A program made the position numbers and the translations under genes. Below the pieces are notes generated by a model. It searched no databases and had not been told where the DNA came from. It saw only the letters and a program-made list of their open reading frames with translations. From Thermoanaerobaculia bacterium (GTDB taxonomy: Bacteria > Acidobacteriota > Thermoanaerobaculia > Multivoradales > UBA5704), in the NCBI GenBank assembly GCA_030150965.1, contig JASLEW010000627.1, forward strand, positions 1 to 7,760: a stretch of 7,760 nt of DNA. Direction: 5' to 3'. Positions 1 to 6,311 of the stretch are shown here, piece by piece. How positions within the stretch are numbered: position 1 is the first letter of the stretch; every line of letters starts with the position of its first letter.

Positions 1-171
1 TTCCACTACCGGCGCTTCCGGCGGTCCTGGTGCTGGCGCCGCCGCCGGAGGCTCTGGCGGCGGGCCCGCGGGCGATGGCGCCGGCGCTCCGGCGCTGGTG
101 GCCGACTTCCGCCGCCAGAGCCTCCGGCGGCGGCGCCAGCACCAGGACCGCCGGAAGCGCCGGTAGTGGAA
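1..171. repeat. 63-bp perfect inverted repeat at the left edge (fold-back)
   Basis: Bases 1-63 are the exact reverse complement of 109-171, around a 45-base spacer (64-108). The minus strand from 173 down to 109 reads the PolA linker (GGSTTGASGGPGAG...). The plus strand from base 2 reads the same peptide, then continues in PolA-like style through the spacer (GPAGDGAGAPALVADF). So about the first 108 bases are polA sense sequence pasted in the opposite orientation. The outer arm stops exactly at the window edge. This is the signature of an inverted chimera or an assembly fold-back; a natural inverted duplication would destroy an essential gene. Confidence 0.9.
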
Positions 172-1448
172 CCACCGGCGGCTCCGCCGGCACCAGGATC
201 ACCGGCGGCGGCGCCGGCTTCCGATCCACCGGCGGCGGCACCAGATCCACCGGCGGCGCCGCCGGAAGCAGATCCATCGGCGGCGGCGCCGCCGGGCGCG
301 ACCACCAGGGCGAGGGCGGGAGCCTCGCCCAGCACCGCGACGAACACCTCGGCCGGCTCCCCGGCCGGCGCCGGGAGGGCCGCGAGGGCCGTCACGGCCT
401 CCTCCCAGCCGGCGGCGTCGGTGGCCTCCCGGGCCGCCAGCGCGGCGGCGCCGGTCAGGAGGGCGGCGGCATCCGAGGAGGCGCTGGCGCTGGCATTGGC
501 CGCGGCGGCGGCGGCCAGCTCATCGAGCAGCGAGTGGAACTCCAGCTCGGTGAACAGCTGGCGCAGCGCCTCGGGATCGGGGGGATCGTGGCGCAGCGCC
601 CGCGGGTCGAAGGCCACCGGCAGGTTGGTGTGGATGGTGGACAGCTCCTTGGACAGGCGGGCCTGCTCGGCGTGCTGCTGCAACCCCTCGCGGTAGCTCT
701 TGCGCGGCACCTCGGCGGCGCGGGCGAGCAGCTCCTCGAGCGACCCGAACTCCTGGATCAGCGACTTCGCCCCCTTGTCGCCGATGCCGGGGACGCCCGG
801 GATGTTGTCGATCGAGTCGCCCATCAGCGCCAGCACGTCGGCCACCCGTTCGGGCGGCACGCCGAAATCCTCGGTCACCTCGGCCGGCCCGTAGAGCTTC
901 GAACGGCCGGTGTGGTAGAGCGAGACGTGCGGCTCGACCAGCTGCATCAGGTCCTTGTCCGCGGACACCAGCACCACGTCGTAGCCGGCGGCGACGGCCG
1001 AGCACGCCAGGCTGCCGAGCACGTCGTCGGCCTCGTAGCCGGACAGCTCCAGCGCCGGGATGCGGAACGCCTCCAGCACCCGGCGGATCCACGGCATCTG
1101 GCTGGCCAGGTCCTCCGGCATCGGCGCGCGGTTGGCCTTGTAGGCCTCGAAGCGCTCGCTGCGGAACGAGCGGCCGACGTCGAGCGCCACGCCGATCAGC
1201 TCCGGCCGCTCCTCGCGCAGGAGCTTGCGCAGCATGGTGATGAAGCCGTAGACGGCGTTGGTCGGCTCGCCCTTCGAGTTGGAGAGGTTGCGGATGGCGT
1301 AGAACGCCCGGAAGATGTTGGAATAACCGTCGATCAGGTAGAGGCGCGGGCGCCCGTCCGCGGCGGCTGCGGAGCCGGTGGCGCCGGTGGCGCCAGGCTC
1401 GCCGGCGGCGCCCGCGGAGGCAGGGGAGGAGGAGGCGTCTTCGGGCAT
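6..1448 (-). CDS. polA: DNA polymerase I, N-terminal part (5'-nuclease domain), 3'-truncated
   Basis: Encodes the 5'-nuclease part of DNA polymerase I, which removes RNA primers and flaps during Okazaki-fragment maturation and repair. The metal-binding acidic residues of the family are visible: D40 (LYLIDGYSNIFRAFYAIR), D90, E139/D141/D142 (GYEADDVLGSLA), D164/D166 (SADKDLMQLV) and D211/D214 in the helix-hairpin region GDSIDNIPGVPGIGDKGAKS. Residues 95-106 (FRSERFEAYKANR region) match the usual FRHELYxxYKANR segment. A low-complexity leader of about 34 residues precedes the domain. After about residue 330 a 3'-5' exonuclease-like domain begins (EVFVAVLGEAPALALVVAP), then a Gly/Ala/Ser linker from about residue 385. 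Full PolA is around 900 residues, so the exonuclease and polymerase domains are missing. The stop at 6-8 is spurious: bases 1-108 are a fold-back, and genuine coding ends near base 109. The start is ATG at 1446-1448 with no clear Shine-Dalgarno sequence. Confidence 0.93.
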   Translation of the reverse strand: MPEDASSSPASAGAAGEPGATGATGSAAAADGRPRLYLIDGYSNIFRAFYAIRNLSNSKGEPTNAVYGFITMLRKLLREERPELIGVALDVGRSFRSERFEAYKANRAPMPEDLASQMPWIRRVLEAFRIPALELSGYEADDVLGSLACSAVAAGYDVVLVSADKDLMQLVEPHVSLYHTGRSKLYGPAEVTEDFGVPPERVADVLALMGDSIDNIPGVPGIGDKGAKSLIQEFGSLEELLARAAEVPRKSYREGLQQHAEQARLSKELSTIHTNLPVAFDPRALRHDPPDPEALRQLFTELEFHSLLDELAAAAAANASASASSDAAALLTGAAALAAREATDAAGWEEAVTALAALPAPAGEPAEVFVAVLGEAPALALVVAPGGAAADGSASGGAAGGSGAAAGGSEAGAAAGDPGAGGAAGGSTTGASGGPGAGAAAGGSGGGSRPPAPERRRHRPRARRQSLRRRRQHQDRRKRR

Positions 1449-1457
1449 AGGTCTTGA

Positions 1458-1463
1458 ATTCTA
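1458..1463 (-). promoter_or_regulatory. possible -10 element for polA
   Basis: On the minus strand this reads TAGAAT, close to a TATAAT -10 box, and lies about 10 bases upstream of the polA ATG. It sits in a small AT-rich patch inside very GC-rich DNA. No convincing -35 hexamer is found at the right spacing. Transcription starting here would give an almost leaderless mRNA, which fits the absence of a Shine-Dalgarno sequence. Weak evidence. Confidence 0.25.
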
Positions 1464-1497
1464 GCCCGGCGTTCGGCCGTCGACGCGCTCCCCTCGC

Positions 1498-1515
1498 CGC
1501 GGGCGGAAGCCCGCG
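1498..1515 (+). other. small GNRA-type hairpin in the leader of the membrane protein gene
   Basis: CGCGGGC-GGAA-GCCCGCG forms a 7-bp GC stem closed by a GNRA-type tetraloop. It ends 36 bases before the start codon of the GlsB/YeaQ-type gene and upstream of its ribosome binding site. It could stabilise the 5' leader of that mRNA. With GC this high it could also be chance. Confidence 0.3.
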
Positions 1516-1551
1516 TGCAGCGAGCCGGACAGGAAAAGGGAGGCCTCGGAC

Positions 1552-1806
1552 ATGTCGCTGCTGGCCTGGATCGTCCTCGGGCTCGTCGCCGGGCTGATCG
1601 CCAAGCTCCTGGTGCCGGGGCCGCACGGCTGCATCGTCACCGTCATCATCGGCATCGCCGGGGCGCTGCTCGGCGGCTGGCTCTCGACGCTGCTCGGCTT
1701 CGGCGGCCTGGCGGGACGGCTCGACCTGCGCAATCTGGTCATCGCCACCCTGGGCGCCGTGGTGCTGCTCGCCTTCTTCCGCCTGCTCACCGGCCGCCGG
1801 CTCTGA
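1552..1806 (+). CDS. GlsB/YeaQ/YmgE family (transglycosylase-associated) small membrane protein
   Basis: An 84-residue, almost wholly hydrophobic protein with three predicted membrane segments (about residues 3-22, 27-48 and 62-80). The glycine-rich pattern GLVAGLIAKLLVPG followed by GIAGALLGGWL is the hallmark of the GlsB/YeaQ/YmgE (DUF/Transgly_assoc) family, whose members are 80-90 residues and are often linked to envelope or general stress. Their biochemical role is not established, despite the old 'transglycosylase-associated' name. The ATG is preceded by a good Shine-Dalgarno sequence, GGGAGG at 1538-1543, with 8 bases of spacing. It is divergent from polA and convergent with the moaB-like gene, so it is probably a single-gene transcript. 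Function beyond the family name is not inferred. Confidence 0.88.
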   Translation: MSLLAWIVLGLVAGLIAKLLVPGPHGCIVTVIIGIAGALLGGWLSTLLGFGGLAGRLDLRNLVIATLGAVVLLAFFRLLTGRRL

Positions 1807-1836
1807 CCGCGGCCAGCGGACCGGGCTTGCCCCCTC

Positions 1837-1859
1837 CTGCCGCCAGGCGGGTGCGGCAG
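1837..1859 (+). terminator. possible terminator hairpin after the GlsB-type gene
   Basis: CTGCCGC and GCGGCAG form a 7-bp perfect stem with a 9-base loop, starting 31 bases after the stop at 1806. No T-run follows, so it would be at best a Rho-assisted or mRNA-stabilising hairpin. Low confidence. Confidence 0.25.
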
Positions 1860-1914
1860 CCTGCCGGCGGTCGCCAACACCCGCCGCCCCCTGCTGACGA
1901 GCGACCGCCTCCTC

Positions 1915-1934
1915 AGCGTAGTCCCCGCTACGCT
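1915..1934. terminator. possible bidirectional hairpin between convergent genes
   Basis: AGCGTAG and CTACGCT form a 7-bp perfect stem with a 6-base loop (TCCCCG). It lies between the convergent GlsB-type gene (stop at 1806) and the moaB-like gene (stop at 2006), where a bidirectional terminator is expected. Neither strand carries a clear T-tract, so the call rests on stem and position only. The rest of the 1807-2005 gap shows no credible small ORF. Confidence 0.3.
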
Positions 1935-2005
1935 TGCGTCGGCGCGCCTGGCCGGGAAACGCGGATGCCTCGACGCCTTAGATATCGGATTCGTGACGCA
2001 CCGCA

Positions 2006-2518
2006 CTAGCCGCCGCGCCGCGCCTGCGACAGCAGGTGCGCCGCCTCGGGCAGGATCAGCTTCTCCAGCGCCAGGGAGACGGCCTTGGGCGAGCCGGGCA
2101 GCAGGAAGACGGCGCGGTCGCCCACGAGGCCCGCGGCGGCCCGGCTGAGCATGGCGGCGGCGCCCACCTGCTGGTAGGAGAGCATGCGGAAGAGCTCGCC
2201 GAAGCCCTCGATCCGGCGGTCGAGGAGGGGCGCGACCGCCTCGACGGTCAGGTCGCGGGGCGAAAAGCCCGTGCCGCCGGTCAGCACGAGCACGTCGAGG
2301 CCGGGCAGCGCGAGCAACCGGCGCGCCGCCGCGCGGATGGCGGCGACGTCGTCCGGCACCAGCGCCGACTCCAGCACCCGATGACCGGCGGCGACGGCGC
2401 CCTCGCGCAGCAGCCGGCCGCTCGCGTCGTCCCGCGCCGCCCGGGTGTCGCTGACGGTGATGATCCCGAAACCCAGGGGGCGCCGCGGCGCCAGCTCCCG
2501 GTGCTCCTCGGCGCTCAT
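2006..2518 (-). CDS. moaB: MoaB/MogA-type molybdenum cofactor biosynthesis protein
   Basis: A 170-residue protein of the MoCF-binding (MoaB/MogA) family. Family members bind molybdopterin and, in the MogA type, adenylate it before molybdate insertion in the cytoplasm. The fold signature is plain: GFGIITVSDTR at residues 16-26, the substrate-binding TGGTGFSPRDLTVEAV at 80-95, GFGELFRMLSYQQVG at 105-119, and the C-terminal LLPGSPKAV at 139-147. The length matches the family. The start is ATG at 2516-2518; only a weak Shine-Dalgarno sequence is visible upstream (CCGTCGGCCGCC). It is divergent from the efflux operon. No other cofactor-synthesis genes are present, so moaB versus mogA cannot be decided from context. 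The RDLTVEA form resembles MoaB more closely. Confidence 0.9.
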   Translation of the reverse strand: MSAEEHRELAPRRPLGFGIITVSDTRAARDDASGRLLREGAVAAGHRVLESALVPDDVAAIRAAARRLLALPGLDVLVLTGGTGFSPRDLTVEAVAPLLDRRIEGFGELFRMLSYQQVGAAAMLSRAAAGLVGDRAVFLLPGSPKAVSLALEKLILPEAAHLLSQARRGG

Positions 2519-2550
2519 GGCGGCCGACGGTAGCACAGCGCACCGGGCGC

Positions 2551-2599
2551 GCCCGCCGGCGCCCGCCGGCGCCCGCCGGGGCCACCGGGGCCACCGGGG
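2551..2599. repeat. short GC-rich tandem repeats upstream of the moaB-like gene
   Basis: Three back-to-back copies of the 10-base unit GCCCGCCGGC (the last ends in G) cover 2551-2580. Two copies of CCACCGGGG follow at 2582-2599. They lie between the moaB-like start and the large inverted repeat at 2615. No function is evident; such tracts may vary in copy number by slippage. Confidence 0.6.
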
Positions 2600-2614
2600 C
2601 CTCGCTCCCCGAGA

Positions 2615-2654
2615 CTGTCCGCTCCTGGGACGGCACCTTCCCAGGAGCGGACAG
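2615..2654. promoter_or_regulatory. perfect 16-bp inverted repeat, candidate activator (UAS) site
   Basis: CTGTCCGCTCCTGGGA at 2615-2630 and its exact reverse complement at 2639-2654 flank an 8-base spacer. No T-run follows on either strand, so it does not look like an intrinsic terminator. Its centre is about 122 bp upstream of the transcription start expected from the sigma-54 promoter at 2731-2747, a normal distance for an NtrC-type enhancer. An NtrC-type regulator is encoded in the same window, which makes it the obvious binding partner. That pairing is inference; a DNA cruciform or an RNA hairpin is the alternative. Confidence 0.55.
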
Positions 2655-2730
2655 CGGAAGCCCCCGCCGCGGCCTGGATCGCTCGCCACAAGTCCATTGT
2701 TTGTAGTATGATGTGAGCCCCCTGAAACCG

Positions 2731-2747
2731 TGGCACACGAGCTGCGT
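2731..2747 (+). promoter_or_regulatory. sigma-54 (-24/-12) promoter of the efflux operon
   Basis: The sequence TGGCACACGAGCTGCGT matches the sigma-54 consensus TGGCACG-N4-TTGCW. The -24 block TGGCAC is intact, the -12 block reads CTGC, and the invariant GG (2732-2733) and GC (2744-2745) are exactly 10 bases apart. Transcription would start near 2757, a few bases before the Shine-Dalgarno sequence at 2762 and the ATG at 2775. Sigma-54 promoters need an AAA+ activator, and one is encoded at 4923-6311. Confidence 0.75.
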
Positions 2748-2761
2748 AGTCCAGGTGGTGA

Positions 2762-2767
2762 GAGGGG
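2762..2767 (+). promoter_or_regulatory. ribosome binding site that fixes the adaptor start
   Basis: GAGGGG lies 7 bases before the ATG at 2775. An in-frame GTG at 2730 would lengthen the protein by 15 residues, but it overlaps the sigma-54 promoter and has no Shine-Dalgarno sequence. The ATG at 2775 is therefore chosen. Confidence 0.8.
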
Positions 2768-2774
2768 AATCGTC

Positions 2775-4034
2775 ATGGACATCGCACGTACCGGACAGGC
2801 AGAGAAGCGCCGCCGCCGCAACATCATCGTGGCAGCGCTCGGGCTGGTCTTCATCGCTCTCATCACCCTCGGCCTCTCACATCTCAAGCCGGCGGCGCCC
2901 ACCGTCGAGCGGCAGACCGTGTGGGTCGATACCGTGCAGCGCGGCTCCATGCTGCGCCAGGTGCGCGGCTCGGGGACGCTGGTGCCGATCGACTCGGCGG
3001 TGCGCTTCATCTCGGCGCAGGTGGACGGTCGCATCGAGCGCATCCCCAACCTGCCCGGCGCCAACGTCGGTCCCGACACGGTGCTGATGGAGATGAGCAA
3101 CCCCGAGGTCGAGCAGAACGCCAACGAGGCCCTGGCCAACCTCAAGGCGGCCCAGGCGGACGCCGACAACCTGCGCGCCCAGCTCGCCACCCAGCTGCTC
3201 AACCAGCAGTCCCTGGTGAGCACGGCGCTGTCCAACAGCGCCCAGGCCGACCTCCAGGACGAGGCCAACCAGAAGCTCGCCAAGGACGGCCTGATTCCCG
3301 AGATCACCCACAAGCTCTCGGTGCTCAAGGCCGAGGAGCTGCACAAGGAGGTCGCCATCGAAAAGGACAAGTTCCTCAAGGCGGAGGCCTCGGCCAAGGC
3401 GCAGAACGCCGCCCAGCAGTCGCGGGTCGATAACCTGGCGGCGCTCTACGAGCTGCGCAAGCGTCAGCAGGACGCGCTCAGGGTCAAGGCGAGCCTCGCC
3501 GGCGTGCTCCAGGAGGTGCCGGTGCAGGTGGGCCAGCGGGTCACCGCCGGCACGACGCTTGCCCGCGTCGCCCGCCCCGACCAGCTCAAGGCGCAGCTGC
3601 GCATCCCGGAGACCCAGGCCAAGGACGTGCGCCCCGGCCAGAAGGCGGCCATCGACACCCGCAACGGCATCGCCGCCGGGGTGGTCTCGCGCGTCGCCCC
3701 CTCGGTGCAGGACGGCACGGTGATGGTGGACGTGACCCTCCAGGGGCCGCTGCCCGCCGGCGCGCGCACCGACCTCTCGGTCGACGGCACGATCGAGATC
3801 GAGCGCCTGGAGAACGTCCTCTACGTCGGGCGCCCGGCCTACGGCCAGGCGCAGAGCAAGGTCGAGATGTTCAAGCTGACCGACGGCGGCAAGGAGGCGG
3901 TGCGCGTCCCCGTCCAGCTGGGCCGCAGCTCGGTCAACACCATCGAGATCGTCGGCGGCCTCGCGCCCGGCGACCAGGTCATCCTTTCCGATACGTCAGC
4001 CCAGGACGGCTACGAGCGCATCCGGCTGAACTGA
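2775..4034 (+). CDS. HlyD/MacA-type periplasmic adaptor (membrane fusion protein)
   Basis: A 419-residue membrane fusion protein that would link an inner-membrane ABC transporter to an outer-membrane channel. In order: a short basic N-terminus (KRRRR at 11-15), one membrane anchor (about 17-36), the first half of the lipoyl-like domain (about 55-115; QVRGSGTLVP and SAQVDGRIERI), a long Ala/Gln/Lys-rich coiled-coil hairpin (about 110-235), the second lipoyl half (about 240-270; KASLAGVLQEVPVQVGQRVTAG), a beta-barrel (about 275-340), and a membrane-proximal domain ending GGLAPGDQVILSD. This is the usual layout and length of MacA/HlyD-like adaptors. No lipobox is seen, so it is anchored by its N-terminal helix. 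Its stop is 36 bases before the ABC ATPase, so the two genes form an operon behind the sigma-54 promoter. The substrate is unknown. Confidence 0.9.
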   Translation: MDIARTGQAEKRRRRNIIVAALGLVFIALITLGLSHLKPAAPTVERQTVWVDTVQRGSMLRQVRGSGTLVPIDSAVRFISAQVDGRIERIPNLPGANVGPDTVLMEMSNPEVEQNANEALANLKAAQADADNLRAQLATQLLNQQSLVSTALSNSAQADLQDEANQKLAKDGLIPEITHKLSVLKAEELHKEVAIEKDKFLKAEASAKAQNAAQQSRVDNLAALYELRKRQQDALRVKASLAGVLQEVPVQVGQRVTAGTTLARVARPDQLKAQLRIPETQAKDVRPGQKAAIDTRNGIAAGVVSRVAPSVQDGTVMVDVTLQGPLPAGARTDLSVDGTIEIERLENVLYVGRPAYGQAQSKVEMFKLTDGGKEAVRVPVQLGRSSVNTIEIVGGLAPGDQVILSDTSAQDGYERIRLN

Positions 4035-4070
4035 TCCACGGTCTTCTTTCACCCGCCACTAGGAGAGACG

Positions 4071-4817
4071 ATGAACGCATCCACGGAGGCATTGATTCAG
4101 CTCGAAGGGGTGACCAAGGTCTTCCTCACCGACGAGGTCGAGACGCACGCCCTGTCCGGCATCCACCTCGAGATCCGCAACGGCGAGTACGTGTCGATCG
4201 CCGGACCGTCGGGCTGCGGCAAGACCACGCTGCTCTCGATCCTCGGCCTGCTGGACACGCCGTCGGAGGGCAAGTACCGGCTCAACAACAAGCAGGTGGC
4301 CGACCTGTCGTTCTCCGACCGCGCCCGCATCCGCAACCAGGAGATCGGCTTCATCTTCCAGGCCTTCAACCTGATCGGCGACCTCACGGTGTACGAGAAC
4401 GTCGAGCTGCCGCTGACCTACCGCGGCATGGCCGCCAAGGAGCGCAAGGAGCGCGTCCAGGAGGCGCTCGAGCGGGTGGGCATGTCGCACCGGATGAAGC
4501 ACTACCCGTCGCAGCTCTCCGGCGGCCAGCAGCAGCGCGTCGCCGTCGCCCGCGCGGTGGTGGGCAAGCCTTCGATCCTGCTCGCCGACGAGCCCACCGG
4601 CAACCTCGACTCGCGCAACAGCGAGGCGGTGATGGATCTGCTCGCCGAGCTGCACAAGGAGGGCGCGACGATCTGCATGGTCACCCACGACCCGCGCTTC
4701 GCGCGCTACGCCGACCGCACCATCCACCTCTTCGACGGCCGGGTGGTCGAGGAGGAGCAGGGCCCGCAGCGCCAGGTCGAGGAGAAGGAGCTGGCCGAGC
4801 GCGGCTTCGTGGTCTGA
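4071..4817 (+). CDS. ABC transporter ATP-binding protein, MacB/LolD type
   Basis: A 248-residue stand-alone ATPase that would power an export or mechanotransmission-type ABC system. All motifs are intact: Walker A GPSGCGKT (45-52), Q-loop FQAFNLI (96-102), signature LSGGQQQR (149-156), Walker B with D-loop ILLADEPTGNLD (169-180), and H-loop VTHD (204-207). The GNLD and LSGGQQQR combination and the conserved LGLLDTPSEG segment are typical of the LolD/MacB/FtsE-like group (type VII). After about residue 225 comes a charged tail (EEEQGPQRQVEEKEL). AGGAG at 4061-4065 with 5 bases of spacing supports the ATG. It follows the adaptor gene directly, but no permease gene follows; a probable terminator comes next. 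The cognate permease must lie elsewhere or beyond the window. Confidence 0.92.
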   Translation: MNASTEALIQLEGVTKVFLTDEVETHALSGIHLEIRNGEYVSIAGPSGCGKTTLLSILGLLDTPSEGKYRLNNKQVADLSFSDRARIRNQEIGFIFQAFNLIGDLTVYENVELPLTYRGMAAKERKERVQEALERVGMSHRMKHYPSQLSGGQQQRVAVARAVVGKPSILLADEPTGNLDSRNSEAVMDLLAELHKEGATICMVTHDPRFARYADRTIHLFDGRVVEEEQGPQRQVEEKELAERGFVV

Positions 4818-4841
4818 GCGCCCGGTCCTGGCTCACGGCAG

Positions 4842-4906
4842 CGGCTCGGCTCCCTTCCGCGGCGGCACGCGGCGCGGCGGAGGAGGCCGGGCCGTTTTCT
4901 TTTCTC
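4842..4906 (+). terminator. probable intrinsic terminator after the ABC ATPase gene
   Basis: CGGCTCGGCTCC (4842-4853) can pair with GGAGGCCGGGCCG (4882-4894). This gives about 12 base pairs with one G-U pair and one bulged G, across a 28-base loop. The stem is followed at once by TTTTCTTTTCTC (4895-4906), a striking T-rich run in this GC-rich DNA. It starts 25 bases after the ATPase stop and ends 16 bases before the regulator's ATG, so it would separate the efflux operon from the two-component genes, at least in part. The loop is longer than usual. Confidence 0.5.
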
Positions 4907-4922
4907 TTGCTAGAGTGGTGCG

Positions 4923-6300
<1,378 letters not shown>

Positions 6301-6311
<11 letters not shown>

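Noticed and set aside
308..330. 8-bp stem (GGGCGAGG / CCTCGCCC) inside polA
   Set aside because: It lies within confident coding sequence (the GEAPALALVV region) and is explained by GC-rich codons. No regulatory role is supported.
30..1457. Long plus-strand open frame opposite polA
   Set aside because: It is a shadow of the polA coding sequence. It has no family motifs and begins inside the fold-back.
2615..2654. Reading the 16-bp inverted repeat as an intrinsic terminator
   Set aside because: No T-run follows on either strand, and no gene ends next to it; it sits between two divergent genes.
2683..2712. Sigma-70-like promoter (TCGCCA, 18 bases, TATGAT) ahead of the adaptor
   Set aside because: Only a partial -35 match. 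The -24/-12 promoter at 2731 is a far better fit and agrees with the encoded activator. A minor second promoter cannot be excluded.
2730..2774. Upstream in-frame GTG start for the adaptor, adding 15 residues
   Set aside because: It overlaps the sigma-54 promoter, lacks a Shine-Dalgarno sequence, and would put the charged N-terminus in an odd context. The ATG at 2775 has GAGGGG at good spacing.
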